The notes beneath the pieces are model-generated. The model was not told the origin of the DNA and searched no databases. It saw only the letters and a program-made list of their open reading frames with translations. A DNA stretch of 64,000 bases from Pseudomonas sp. GM48 (GTDB taxonomy: Bacteria > Pseudomonadota > Gammaproteobacteria > Pseudomonadales > Pseudomonadaceae): contig NZ_AKJM01000046.1 of assembly GCF_000282335.1 (NCBI RefSeq), forward strand, positions 19,633 through 83,632, read 5' to 3'. The translations under genes and the position numbers were made by a program. Positions 28,230 through 41,438 of this stretch are shown here, piece by piece (position 1 is the first letter of the stretch; each line of letters opens with the position of its first letter).

Positions 28230-29441
28230 TCAGTGGCCGGTGATAATGCGGGCAGAGCCCTCGGCCGGTTCGGCGAACACCGGGCCGAGGCGATCAAGAC
28301 GTCCACTCCACGCGGTCAATGCCAGCGCCACCAGCACCACCAGGCCACCGATCCACGCGGTATGAATCAACCCCATGTGGGCGACGATCAGGCCACCGCC
28401 CCAGGCGCCACCGGCAATGCCGAGGTTGAACGCCGCAATGTTCAGGCCGGAGGCCACGTCCACGGCACGGGGCGTGTAATGCTCGGCCTGGCGCACCACG
28501 TACACCTGCAATCCCGGCACGTTGCCGAATGCCACGGCACCCCAGACCAGCACGGTGGCCAGCGCCAGCCAAGGATTGCCGGCCGTGAAAGTCAGCACGA
28601 ACAACACGGCGGCGAGCAGGGCAAAGATGATTTTCAGGGCGCTGATCGGACCGCGTTTGTCCGCCAGTTTGCCGCCCCAGATATTGCCGACGGCCACAGA
28701 GATGCCATAGACCAGCAACACCAGGCTGACGGTGCTGGCGCTGAAGCCGGAGAGGTCCTGAAGAATCGGCGCGAGAAAGGTAAAGGCAATGAACGAGCCG
28801 CCGTAGCCGACTGCCGTCATCGCATACACCAGCAACAGGCGAGGTTGCTTGAGTACCTGCAATTGCTGCAACAACGACGCGGGTTTGCTGTGGGCGATAG
28901 TTTTCGGCACGTAGATCAGGCTGCCGATGAAGGCGATGACACCCAGTGCCGAAACGGCAAGGAAGGTTTCACGCCAGCCGAAATGCTGGCCGATGAATGT
29001 CCCCAGCGGCACGCCGGTGACCAGCGCGACGGTCAGGCCGGTGAACATGATGGCAATCGCGCTGGCGGCTTTTTCCTTCGGCACTAGACTGGTGGCGATG
29101 GTCGAGCCGATCGAGAAAAACACCCCGTGGGCCAGGCCGGTGACGATCCGTGCGAGGATCAGCGACTCGTAGCTCGGTGCTTGCCACGCCAGCAGGTTGC
29201 CGAGGGTGAACAGCACCATCAGCGACAACAGCAGCAATTTGCGCGGCACCTTGCCGGTAAGGGCGGTCAGCACCGGGGCGCCGACGGCGACGCCAAGGGC
29301 GTACAGGCTGACCAGCAGGCCGGCGGATGGCAGACTGACGCCGAGATCGGCGCCGATGGTGGGTAACAGGCCAACGATAACGAACTCGGTCGTCCCGATG
29401 GCGAAGGCGCTGAGGGTCAGCGCGAGCAGGGCAATGGGCAT
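28230..29441 (-). CDS. MFS transporter, AraJ/YdhP-like DHA1 family
   Basis: A 403-residue, twelve-helix exporter. The start at 29441 (MPIALLALTLSAFAIGTTEF) has a GGAG site 8-9 nt before it; an in-frame ATG at 29519 would add 26 hydrophilic residues and has a poorer site. The TTEFVIVGLLPTIGADLGVS and YALGVAVGAPVLTALTGK segments match the sugar- and drug-efflux subgroup. The substrate is unknown. It is divergent from the mechanosensitive channel gene. Confidence 0.83.
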   Translation of the reverse strand: MPIALLALTLSAFAIGTTEFVIVGLLPTIGADLGVSLPSAGLLVSLYALGVAVGAPVLTALTGKVPRKLLLLSLMVLFTLGNLLAWQAPSYESLILARIVTGLAHGVFFSIGSTIATSLVPKEKAASAIAIMFTGLTVALVTGVPLGTFIGQHFGWRETFLAVSALGVIAFIGSLIYVPKTIAHSKPASLLQQLQVLKQPRLLLVYAMTAVGYGGSFIAFTFLAPILQDLSGFSASTVSLVLLVYGISVAVGNIWGGKLADKRGPISALKIIFALLAAVLFVLTFTAGNPWLALATVLVWGAVAFGNVPGLQVYVVRQAEHYTPRAVDVASGLNIAAFNLGIAGGAWGGGLIVAHMGLIHTAWIGGLVVLVALALTAWSGRLDRLGPVFAEPAEGSARIITGH

Positions 29442-29794
29442 GGCTGCAACTCCGGTGGTTGATTCGATGGAGCGCAGTGTCGGGATTTTGCTCGTGCGGA
29501 AAAATACAGGGATGGACATTTGATATTTGCCTTGGACGCAAAGATCACAAGTGCGGGTGTTAGTCTGTGGCGAGGGAGCTTGCTCCCGCTCGACTGCGCA
29601 GCAGTCGCAAGCTCGTCGAACGCGGTGAGTCTGATGAATCTGACTGTAAGGTATTGGGGGCGCTTCGCACCCCTGCGGGAGCAAGCTCCCTCGCCACATG
29701 GGGTATCGCCATTCGGCTATCTGCTGGCAATGCCCGAACTTGCCCGGCATTTCTCGATCAGTTCCTTACAGACACAGCCAAAGGAGCGGGTGCT
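29442..29794. other. 353-nt gap between divergent genes
   Basis: Holds the upstream regions of the MFS gene (-) and of the channel gene (+) and, at 29564-29698, a type 2 repeat element. I see no protein-coding region, RNA gene or clear operator in the rest. Confidence 0.6.
29564..29698. repeat. Type 2 structured repeat element
   Basis: Begins TGTGGCGAGGGAGCTTGCTC and ends with its exact inverse. Between the arms lie a hairpin GACTGC-GCA-GCAGTC and a second one, GGGGGCG-CTTCG-CACCCC (approximate arms). About 135 nt long. Relatives are at 38555 and 59921. Confidence 0.85.
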
Positions 29795-31924
29795 TTGATC
29801 AGGCTCAAGAGCGCGATACTGCTGGGGGCGTTACTGCTTCTGGGCAGCGAGGAACTGGAAGCCGCCGCGATACCGGGGTTGCCGGCCGTTGCGACCGCCG
29901 CGACACCGCTGGCCCACCCCGAGCCGCTGGTACAGGGCGGGTTGCTCGGTGCCATCAGTTCAAGCATCGACGAGGCCCAGACCAAACTCGATCTCAACGA
30001 AAACCTGGTCGACGTCTGGCGCCTGCGTGCCGATCGCGCAGCCGATGAAGTGGAGCAACTGGTCAATCAGCCATCGGCCCGTTCGCCCTGGAGCGTCGCC
30101 GGGGATTTCCTGCTGCTGACCTGCGTGTGGGCGGTCGTGTTTGCCGGGCTTTGGCTGCTTGGGCGGCTGACCGCCAGACGCCTGTGCGAGCAGCGTTTAC
30201 TGCTCAGGCGCGAACGGGGCCAGGCGTTGCTCGGTTACGTGCTGCCCTACGCCCTTCCGGCGGTGATCAGTTTGCCGTTGACGATTTATGCCAGCCAGTT
30301 TTTGCCGATATCGGCCGGTCGGGCGCTGGCGCTGTGTTTGGCTTATGCCACAAGCGCGGGGATCTTTGCCGCGTCATTGGTGATGTCGCTGATGATGGTG
30401 TTCAATGCCGGCCACAAGCGCCGGGCGGTGCAGATCATCCGTGAGAAAAGTCCCCGGCCTTTGTTTGGTATCGGCTTTCTGGTGGCCTTGAGCGATGCCC
30501 TGACCAGTCCGCAGATCTCCCTTCAACTGGGCAGCAACCTCACCAGCAGCATTGCGGTGTTCACCGGGTTGGCGGCCTCGATTTCCTTCGGCTTGCTGGT
30601 GATTCGCATGCGTCGCCCGGTCGCTCATGTGATCCGCATCCTGCCGTTGGCTCAACGTCTCGGCCAACCGGCATTACGTGAAACCCTGCGGATTTTTTCC
30701 GGGCTCTGGTATTGGCCGATTCTGCTGATGGTGCTGGTTTCGGTGATCAACCTGATCGGCGCCGGGGCGGACAACCAGAGAGTGCTGCGCAGCGCCTTGT
30801 TCACCACGGTGTTGCTGATTGCCACGGTGTTTCTCAGCACCACGCTGCATCATCTGTTCAAGGCGCGCAGCGAAGCGGACCAGCGCCGCAGCGGCGCATA
30901 CAAGGAGCGCTTCCTCAACCTTTCCCATGCCTTGCTGCGTATCGGCATGGCTGTCGTCTTCATCGATATTCTCGGGCGGATCTGGGGCGTATCTCTGTTC
31001 GAGTTTGCGGTGAGTAATGCCGTGGGCCGGGCGATCAGTGATTCCCTGAGCCACATCGGCCTGATCCTGCTGGTGACCTGGATGGTCTGGGTAGTGCTCG
31101 ACACGGCGATTCAGGAAGCCCTGAAACCGCCGACCAACAAGCGCTCGGCGCGCCAGCCGAGTACGCGTATCAAGACCATCCTGCCGTTGCTGCGTAACGC
31201 GATCAAAATCATCCTGGTGGTGATCTGCGCTATCACCACCATGGCCAACCTGGGGATCAACGTCGCACCATTCCTGGCCGGTGCCGGGGTCATTGGCCTG
31301 GCAATCGGTTTCGGTTCCCAGCAACTGGTGCAGGACGTGATCACCGGGTTGTTCATCATCATCGAAGACACCCTGTCCATCGGTGACTGGGTGGTGCTCG
31401 ACTCCGGGCACGCCGGCACGGTCGAAGGCCTGACCATCCGCACCTTGCGCCTGCGTGATGGCAAGGGCTTCGTGCACTCGGTGCCGTTCGGCCAGATCAA
31501 GGCCGTGACCAACCAATCGCGGCAATTCGCCTATGCGTTTTTCTCGGTGCAATTCACCTACGACACCGATGTCGACAAGGCCATTGAACTGATCCGCGAG
31601 GCCGGGCATTCCATCAGCAGCGACGCGTTCCTGCGCTACAACCTGCAAGGGCCGCTGGATGTGTTTGGCGTAGACAGGATGGACCTCAACGGCGTGGTGC
31701 TGACCGCGCAATTCCGTACGGTGTCCGGTGGCCAATATGCGGTGAGCCGGGCGTTCAACCAGCGTTTGAAAAAGCTTGTGGATAACTGCCCGTGGGTGCA
31801 TTTCGCGCAAACTTATCCACAACAGGCGCTGGTGCCGCGGCATCCGGTCGAGCCACCGCTGGAGGCTGGAGCTGAGCCGGAGCATGTGGCGGTGCTGATG
31901 CCGGATCGGCCGCGGTCTCAATAG
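29795..31924 (+). CDS. MscS-family mechanosensitive channel
   Basis: A 709-residue inner-membrane channel that would release solutes under osmotic downshock. The TTG start at 29795 has an AAGGAG site 8 nt upstream and is followed by a signal-like segment (LKSAILLGALLLLG); no ATG fits. A periplasmic stretch, several membrane helices, then the pore helix and MscS beta domain (FLAGAGVIGLAIGFGSQQLV; IIIEDTLSIGDWVVL) near residues 490-560. Length and layout resemble E. coli YbiO. A convergent lhr gene and a repeat pair follow. Confidence 0.88.
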   Translation: MIRLKSAILLGALLLLGSEELEAAAIPGLPAVATAATPLAHPEPLVQGGLLGAISSSIDEAQTKLDLNENLVDVWRLRADRAADEVEQLVNQPSARSPWSVAGDFLLLTCVWAVVFAGLWLLGRLTARRLCEQRLLLRRERGQALLGYVLPYALPAVISLPLTIYASQFLPISAGRALALCLAYATSAGIFAASLVMSLMMVFNAGHKRRAVQIIREKSPRPLFGIGFLVALSDALTSPQISLQLGSNLTSSIAVFTGLAASISFGLLVIRMRRPVAHVIRILPLAQRLGQPALRETLRIFSGLWYWPILLMVLVSVINLIGAGADNQRVLRSALFTTVLLIATVFLSTTLHHLFKARSEADQRRSGAYKERFLNLSHALLRIGMAVVFIDILGRIWGVSLFEFAVSNAVGRAISDSLSHIGLILLVTWMVWVVLDTAIQEALKPPTNKRSARQPSTRIKTILPLLRNAIKIILVVICAITTMANLGINVAPFLAGAGVIGLAIGFGSQQLVQDVITGLFIIIEDTLSIGDWVVLDSGHAGTVEGLTIRTLRLRDGKGFVHSVPFGQIKAVTNQSRQFAYAFFSVQFTYDTDVDKAIELIREAGHSISSDAFLRYNLQGPLDVFGVDRMDLNGVVLTAQFRTVSGGQYAVSRAFNQRLKKLVDNCPWVHFAQTYPQQALVPRHPVEPPLEAGAEPEHVAVLMPDRPRSQ

Positions 31925-31942
31925 TTTTTTGTCGACAGTACT

Positions 31943-32030
31943 GGCCCCTTCGCGGGCAAGCCCGCTCCCACAGGGGGATTTGTGAACGACACAAATCAAC
32001 TGTGGGAGCGGGCTTGCTCGCGAAGGGGCC
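31943..32030. repeat. Type 1 repeat pair between convergent genes
   Basis: Inverted copy with CCCTTCGCGGGCAAGCCCGC (31943-31972) and direct copy CTGTGGGAGCGGGCTTGCTC (32000-32026), with matching GGCCCC/GGGGCC flanks. It sits between the channel gene and lhr. Confidence 0.9.
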
Positions 32031-32043
32031 AGACCAGACACCC

Positions 32044-36360
<4,317 letters not shown>

Positions 36361-36668
36361 GCAGCAAGTTATGCGGGTGGGGGCCGAAGATGCAAGTACC
36401 GCTCGGGATCTCTAGTGGCCTTCAGGGCCCCTTCGCGGGCAAGCCCGCTCCCACAGGGGATCGGCGGTGTACCCAAATCCAGTGTGGGAGCGGGCTTGCC
36501 CGCGAAGAGGCCAGTCCAGGCACCGCAAAAGTCGGACATCTACACTTTACGGATGACGGTTGCGCACTAAACCCGCAAAATGCAACGATTCCGGCAATTA
36601 CCAACGACATCGCCTGGGTGCGGTGTCGATAAAGCCATTGTTCCAATCAGACTGGGCCTGCTGACTCT
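36361..36668. other. 308-nt gap between divergent genes
   Basis: Contains a type 1 repeat pair (36426-36512). The remaining 156 nt before the SDR gene has no clear ribosome site or promoter that I could single out; no coding region seen. Confidence 0.55.
36426..36512. repeat. Type 1 repeat pair
   Basis: Inverted copy with CCCTTCGCGGGCAAGCCCGC (36428-36454) and direct copy GTGTGGGAGCGGGCTTGCCC (36482-36508), with GGCC flanks. Located between the divergent lhr and SDR genes. Confidence 0.9.
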
Positions 36669-37553
36669 ATGCGAATGCGCCTTATGTTACTGGGCGGCGG
36701 AAATGCCCTTGGGCAGGCGCTGATTCGCCTCGGTGCGGAGGAAGACATCGGTTTCCTCGCCCCCCGCCCGCCCGAAAACGGCTGGGACGCCGCGAGCCTG
36801 ACACAACTGCTCGACGACACCCGTCCCGATGCGTTGATCAACCTTGCCTACTACTTCGACTGGTTCCAGGCCGAAGCGGTCAGCGAACAGCGCCTGGCCG
36901 GGCAAGAGCGTGCGATCGAACGTCTGGCGGAACTGTGCCAGCACCACAACATCGTTCTGCTGCAACCTTCGAGCTATCGAGTATTCGATGGCTCCCGCGC
37001 CACCGCCTACAGCGAAAAAGACGAACCGGTGCCCCTGGGCCTTCGCGGCCAGGCCTTGTGGCGGATCGAGCAAAGCGTTCGCGCCACCTGCCCGCAACAC
37101 GTGCTGCTGCGTTTCGGCTGGTTGCTGGATGACAGCCCGGACGGCACCCTTGGGCGCTTCCTCGCCCGCGCCGAACAACCCGAAGAACTGCTTATGGCCG
37201 ATGACCGGCGCGGCAATCCGACACCGGTCGACGATGCTGCCCGCGTGATCATTTCAGTGCTCAAGCAACTCGATTGCGCCGCGCCGCTGTGGGGCACCTA
37301 CCACTATGCCGGGCATGAGGCGACCACGCCGCTGGCGCTGGGGCAGGCGATACTGACCGAAGCCCGCAGCCTGCATCCGCTGGCTATCGAAGCCCCGACC
37401 GCCCAGGCCCACGCCGCGTGTCCGGATGCTGCGCAAGAGCCGCAACACGCGGTATTGGCCTGCAAAAAAATTCTGCACACCTTCGGAATCAAACCGCGCG
37501 CCTGGCGTGCGGCGCTTCCCGCTCTACTGGACAGGTTCTATCGCCATGGCTGA
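36669..37553 (+). CDS. Sugar nucleotide-binding SDR protein, RmlD-like
   Basis: A 294-residue extended SDR-type protein related to dTDP-4-dehydrorhamnose reductases. The N-terminal nucleotide site is MLLGGGNALGQALIRLG. The place where RmlD has its YxxxK pair reads GLRGQALWRIE, so I do not see the catalytic tyrosine and lysine; activity may be altered. ATG at 36669 or 36675 are both possible; neither has a strong ribosome site. It overlaps the next epimerase gene by 8 nt, as a two-gene operon next to oprG, an order also known in P. aeruginosa. Confidence 0.78.
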   Translation: MRMRLMLLGGGNALGQALIRLGAEEDIGFLAPRPPENGWDAASLTQLLDDTRPDALINLAYYFDWFQAEAVSEQRLAGQERAIERLAELCQHHNIVLLQPSSYRVFDGSRATAYSEKDEPVPLGLRGQALWRIEQSVRATCPQHVLLRFGWLLDDSPDGTLGRFLARAEQPEELLMADDRRGNPTPVDDAARVIISVLKQLDCAAPLWGTYHYAGHEATTPLALGQAILTEARSLHPLAIEAPTAQAHAACPDAAQEPQHAVLACKKILHTFGIKPRAWRAALPALLDRFYRHG

Positions 37554-38475
37554 CGGTCCCGTTTTGATCACCGGCGGTGCCGGTTTCATTGGTTCGCACC
37601 TGACTGACGCCCTGCTTGCCAAGGGCCATGCGGTGCGGATTCTCGATGACCTGTCCACCGGCAAGCGCAGCAATCTGCCGCTGGATAATCCCAAGGTCGA
37701 ACTGATCGTCGGCGACGTGGCCGATGCGGCCGTGGTCGCCCAGGCGATGGCCGGTTGCAGCGCCGTGGCGCACCTGGCCGCCGTGGCTTCGGTGCAGGCC
37801 TCGGTGGACGATCCGGTGCGCACGCACCAGAGCAACTTCATCGGCACGCTGAACGTCTGCGAAGCCATGCGCCAGGCTGGGGTCAAGCGCGTGCTGTTTG
37901 CTTCCAGCGCGGCGGTGTATGGCAACAATGGCGAAGGTGAGTCGATCGACGAAGACACGCCCAAAGCACCGTTGACGCCTTATGCGGCGGACAAACTGGC
38001 CGGTGAACATTACTTCGATTTCTACCGCCGCCAGCATGGGCTGGAGCCGGTGATTTTCCGCTTCTTCAACATCTACGGCCCACGCCAGGATCCGTCCTCG
38101 CCGTACTCCGGGGTGATCAGCATTTTCAGCGAGCGCGCGCAAAAGGGCCTGCCGATCACCGTGTTCGGAGATGGCGAGCAGACCCGGGATTTTGTCTACG
38201 TTGAAGACCTGGTCGACTTGCTGGTGCAGGCTATCGAGAAGCCCCGGGTCGAAGACGGTGCGGTCAACGTGGGCTGGAACCAGGCGACGACCCTCAAGCA
38301 AATGCTCGAAGCGCTCGAAGCCGTGGTTGGTCAGTTGCCATCAGTGAGCTACGGTCCGGCGCGTTCCGGTGACATCCGCCATTCCCGGGCGAATAACCGG
38401 CGTCTGCTGGAGCGCTTTCACACCTCCTCGCAAACGCCGATGAGCGTGGGGCTGGCGCGGTTGTTGGGGCGCTGA
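37546..38475 (+). CDS. NAD-dependent epimerase/dehydratase
   Basis: A 309-residue extended SDR enzyme, probably acting on a UDP-sugar. The NAD site is ITGGAGFIGSHL (G10 to G16), SSAAVYG supplies the catalytic serine region, and Tyr146 and Lys150 form the YAADK pair. The sequence FNIYGPRQDPSSPYSGVIS matches GalE/WbpP-type epimerases. ATG at 37546 overlaps the previous gene by 8 nt. The substrate (glucose, galactose or N-acetyl sugars) is not resolved. Confidence 0.87.
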   Translation: MADGPVLITGGAGFIGSHLTDALLAKGHAVRILDDLSTGKRSNLPLDNPKVELIVGDVADAAVVAQAMAGCSAVAHLAAVASVQASVDDPVRTHQSNFIGTLNVCEAMRQAGVKRVLFASSAAVYGNNGEGESIDEDTPKAPLTPYAADKLAGEHYFDFYRRQHGLEPVIFRFFNIYGPRQDPSSPYSGVISIFSERAQKGLPITVFGDGEQTRDFVYVEDLVDLLVQAIEKPRVEDGAVNVGWNQATTLKQMLEALEAVVGQLPSVSYGPARSGDIRHSRANNRRLLERFHTSSQTPMSVGLARLLGR

Positions 38476-38490
38476 GGATCTTGCAGATAC

Positions 38491-38521
38491 AAAAAAGGCG
38501 CCTTTGACAGGCGCCTTTTTT
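38491..38521. terminator. Bidirectional terminator after the epimerase gene
   Basis: GGCGCCT (38497-38503) pairs with AGGCGCC (38509-38515) around TTGAC, flanked by six A and six T. Confidence 0.9.
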
Positions 38522-38554
38522 GTGGCCGGAATTTGCGTTAAAGCGGACGCAATC

Positions 38555-38688
38555 CCTGTGGCGAGGGAGCTTGCTCCCGCTCGACTGCGCAGCAGTCGCA
38601 ATCCAGGCAATGCGGTTTGTCTGAGTCACCGCTTCTGCCGGTTTTGGGGCTGCTTCGCAACCCGGCGGGAGCAAGCTCCCTCGCCACA
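38555..38688. repeat. Type 2 structured repeat element
   Basis: Same outer arms as the element at 29564 (TGTGGCGAGGGAGCTTGCTC and its inverse). Inner hairpins: GACTGC-GCA-GCAGTC and GGGGCTG-CTTCG-CAACCC (approximate arms). It lies between the convergent epimerase and oprG genes. Confidence 0.85.
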
Positions 38689-38720
38689 ATGACCCGCACT
38701 CACCACCACGTGATTGCTCT

Positions 38721-39419
38721 TTAGAACTTGTAGCCCAGGCCGACCATGTACACAAACGGATCGACGTCGACGTTGACCTTGGCGCGGGTGCCCGGTGCAA
38801 TTGAGTTGTTTTCAACGGTGGCGCGGGTGTCGATGTCGATGTAGCGCACCTGGGCGTTGAGCAAAATGTTGTCGGTCAGCATGTAGTCGGCACCGACCTG
38901 CCAGGCCAGGCCCCAGGAGTTCTTCGCCTTGAAGTTGCTGAAGCCGGCGGACTTGGCTTCGCTGCTGAGGCTTTCGTCGTAGATCCAGGTGTAGTTGATG
39001 CCACCGCCGACGTACGGCTGGAAGGCTGACTTCGAATCCAGCGGGTAGTAGACCACGCTCAGGGTTGGCGGCAGGTGTTTCAGGGAGCCGAGTTTGCCGT
39101 TGGCAGCCGGCAGGGCAGTGCCTTTGAGCTTCACGTCATGCTCGAACGGGGTGGCGGCGAGCAGTTCGATCCCCCAATTGTTGGTGAGCATGTAGGCGAA
39201 GTTCAGGCCCAGCTGCGTGTCGCTGTCCATGGTCGCCTTGCCGCCCAGGTTGGTACCGGCCAACGGACCCTGATCGACCTTCACGCTGGAGCTGTCGGCT
39301 TTAGGGTTAACGGTGATGGCGCCCGCACGAAGGATGATGTCACCGGCCTCGTGGGCGTGGGCGAGCGGGGCTGCGAGCGCGAGGGCAACCAGCGTAGCGC
39401 TGAGCATGGACTTGTTCAT
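38721..39419 (-). CDS. oprG: Outer-membrane porin OprG, OmpW family
   Basis: A 232-residue eight-stranded beta-barrel protein for small or hydrophobic molecules. Signal peptide MNKSMLSATLVALALAAPLA ending before HAHEAGD; the N-terminal mature part has the OmpW-type AGDIILRAGAITVNP, and the C-terminus ends in the outer-membrane signal GLGYKF. A TGGAG site precedes the ATG. An Anr/Fnr-type box upstream predicts induction at low oxygen, as known for P. aeruginosa OprG. Confidence 0.93.
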   Translation of the reverse strand: MNKSMLSATLVALALAAPLAHAHEAGDIILRAGAITVNPKADSSSVKVDQGPLAGTNLGGKATMDSDTQLGLNFAYMLTNNWGIELLAATPFEHDVKLKGTALPAANGKLGSLKHLPPTLSVVYYPLDSKSAFQPYVGGGINYTWIYDESLSSEAKSAGFSNFKAKNSWGLAWQVGADYMLTDNILLNAQVRYIDIDTRATVENNSIAPGTRAKVNVDVDPFVYMVGLGYKF

Positions 39420-39456
39420 GGGGGCTCCAGAGGACGTTAAAAATGTTCGATGTCCA

Positions 39457-39498
39457 ATGGTAAGGTGCCTAACGAATCGGTCTTTTGATGCAGCTCAA
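39457..39498 (-). promoter_or_regulatory. Predicted Anr-dependent promoter of oprG
   Basis: On the minus strand TTGAGCTGCATCAA (39498 to 39485) matches the Fnr/Anr consensus TTGAT-N4-ATCAA in 9 of 10 positions. A -10-like TACCAT lies at 39462 to 39457, which places the box centre at about -41.5, the classic class II activation position. Confidence 0.65.
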
Positions 39499-39539
39499 TG
39501 AATGTGGGAAGGGGTTGGATTTTGTGGTGATTTTGATGG

Positions 39540-39609
39540 CGCCTTCGCGAGCAAGCCCGCTCCCACATTGGAATGCGTTCCCCCTGTGGGAGCAGGCTTG
39601 CTCGCGAAG
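39540..39609. repeat. Type 1 repeat pair between oprG and the DUF3299 gene
   Basis: Inverted copy with GCCTTCGCGAGCAAGCCCGC (39541-39567) and direct copy CTGTGGGAGCAGGCTTGCTC (39584-39609), the latter with one change (GCAGG for GCGGG). The spacer is short, 16 nt. Confidence 0.88.
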
Positions 39610-39641
39610 ACGGCATTTCTAACAACACAAAACGACCGGAT

Positions 39642-40175
39642 TCACTCCGGCAATTCATACAGATAAATCTTGTCCGCCTCCATCTGATACCCGGCATCCG
39701 CCAACTCGCTGGTCGACGCCTTGACCTGCAGCGCACCTTCGATCCAGTACGGCTGATACAACTCGTCAAGCTTCACGCCGACTTCGCTTTTGACGTGCAC
39801 GATCTGGTTCGACGGCGGAGGCGGTACGTGGATGCAGGCGCCGAAATACGGCACCAGCAGAAACTCCGTGGTGCGTCCTTCCTCGCTCACTTCCAGTGGC
39901 ACGATGTAGCCCGGCAGGCGAATGTTCTGGCCATCGAGGGCCTTGACCACCGGTGCATTGGGCATTTCCTGCCTGGCGGCGGGTGCCGACTCGGCCGACA
40001 GCGCATTGCTCATCTGCGACAGATCGTGCAGCGGCGTCATGTTCGGTATTTCTTTCGGCGCATCCGGCGGAATCATCTCCGCCCAGGTCAGGTCTTTTGG
40101 CTGGGCCGCCCACAGGGGCAGGGCAACCAGCATCAACAGCGCAAGTACAGCGCGGGGCATTTTCAACGTCCTCAT
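39642..40175 (-). CDS. DUF3299 periplasmic protein, last gene of zinc-uptake operon
   Basis: A 178-residue protein with a signal peptide (MRTLKMPRAVLALLMLVALP, cleavage near WAAQ). The start at 40175 overlaps the permease stop by ATGA, which fixes it. The DUF3299 core includes LPGYIVPLEVSEEG and VPYFGACIHVPPPPSNQIV. The function is unproven; its place at the end of a zinc-linked ABC operon, as in P. aeruginosa PA4063-PA4066, suggests a periplasmic accessory role in metal uptake. Confidence 0.85.
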   Translation of the reverse strand: MRTLKMPRAVLALLMLVALPLWAAQPKDLTWAEMIPPDAPKEIPNMTPLHDLSQMSNALSAESAPAARQEMPNAPVVKALDGQNIRLPGYIVPLEVSEEGRTTEFLLVPYFGACIHVPPPPSNQIVHVKSEVGVKLDELYQPYWIEGALQVKASTSELADAGYQMEADKIYLYELPE

Positions 40176-41437
40176 AAACGGATCGACAGGCCATCGGCCA
40201 GGGATTGGCGATAGGCGCGCCAGGCCGGCACGCTGCCCATCAGCAGCGCGGCGATCAGGATGCCACCGAGCAGTGTCCATTCATATTCGCTGGGCCAGGA
40301 CAGTGGCAGGTACAGACCGTAATTGGCCTGCACATAACCCTGGGCCGCCGCGATGCACACATACAGCAACGCCACGCCGGCGATCACACCCGACAGCGCC
40401 AGGGCAAAGGCTTCCAGCACCAGCAACGTTGCGATGTGCCACGGTCGTGCGCCTACCGAGCGCAGGATCGCCATCTCCCGGCGGCGCTCGTTGAGGCTGG
40501 TGAGAATGGCCGTGAGCATGCCGATCAACCCGGTCAGCACCACAAACAACGAGACCACGAACAAGGCTTGTTCCGCGGTGCCCATCAGGCTCCACAGCTC
40601 TTGCAACGCCACGCCCGGCAGGATTGCCAGCATCGGCTCACCACGGAATTCGTTGATTTCGCGCTGCAGGGCAAAGGTTGAAATCTTGTTGTTGAGGCCG
40701 AGCATGAACGCGGTGATCGCTTGCGGCGTCAGGTCCATGTTGCGCGCCTGATCGGCCGTGATGCGACCCTCGCCCCGGGCCGGCACGCCGTTGTGCCAGT
40801 CGATGTGAATCGCTTCCATGCCGCCGAGGCTGATGTGCAGCGTGCGGTCCACCGGGGTGCCGGTGCGCTTGAGAATGCCGACCACGGTGAACGGCTTGTC
40901 GTCGTGCTTGACCAGGCTGATCGCCGCCACACCGTGGGATAGCACCAGTTTGTCGCCGAGTTTGTAGTGCAGCGCATCCGCCACTTCGGCGCCGAGCACC
41001 ACTTCGAACGGGTCCGTGGCGAAGGCCCGGCCATCGGCCAGTTCCAGGTGTTGCTGGCGGCCGTACTGGTAATGCTCGAAGTAGGCTTCGGTGGTGCCCA
41101 TCACCCGGTAGCCGCGATGGGAATCGCCGAGGGAAATCGGGATCGCCCACTTCACTTTCGGGTTGTTGGCGAAGTGTTCGAAGCTGTCCCAGCGAATATT
41201 GTTGGTGGCGTTGCCGATGCGGAACACCGAGTACAGCAACAGGTTCACCGAGCCGGAGCGGGCGCCGACGATCAGGTCGGTGCCGCTGATGGTGCTGGCG
41301 AAACTGGCCTTGGCTTCGGTGCGCACGCGCTCCACCGCCAGCAGCAGGCACACCGACAGGGCGATGGCGAACGCCGTGAGGATCGCGGTGAAGCGGCGGT
41401 TAGCCAGGCTGGCCATGGCTAGACGAAACAAATACAT
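40172..41437 (-). CDS. ABC transporter permease, FtsX/MacB type, zinc-uptake operon
   Basis: A 421-residue membrane protein with one N-terminal helix, a large periplasmic domain (about residues 45-270) and three C-terminal helices, the MacB/FtsX layout. The start at 41437 (MYLFRLAMASLANRRFTAIL) follows the ATPase stop by 1 nt; the frame runs further upstream into the ATPase gene but has no family match there. LNERRREMAILRSVGARPWH is the coupling segment of this family. With the ATPase and ZrgA-like protein it probably forms an unusual zinc-acquisition system. Confidence 0.87.
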   Translation of the reverse strand: MYLFRLAMASLANRRFTAILTAFAIALSVCLLLAVERVRTEAKASFASTISGTDLIVGARSGSVNLLLYSVFRIGNATNNIRWDSFEHFANNPKVKWAIPISLGDSHRGYRVMGTTEAYFEHYQYGRQQHLELADGRAFATDPFEVVLGAEVADALHYKLGDKLVLSHGVAAISLVKHDDKPFTVVGILKRTGTPVDRTLHISLGGMEAIHIDWHNGVPARGEGRITADQARNMDLTPQAITAFMLGLNNKISTFALQREINEFRGEPMLAILPGVALQELWSLMGTAEQALFVVSLFVVLTGLIGMLTAILTSLNERRREMAILRSVGARPWHIATLLVLEAFALALSGVIAGVALLYVCIAAAQGYVQANYGLYLPLSWPSEYEWTLLGGILIAALLMGSVPAWRAYRQSLADGLSIRL

Positions 41438-41438
41438 C

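Noticed and set aside
29567..29794. N-terminal extension of the MscS-type protein through the type 2 repeat
   Set aside because: The frame is open, but the ribosome site and signal-like segment at 29795 give a better start, and the extension is repeat-derived.
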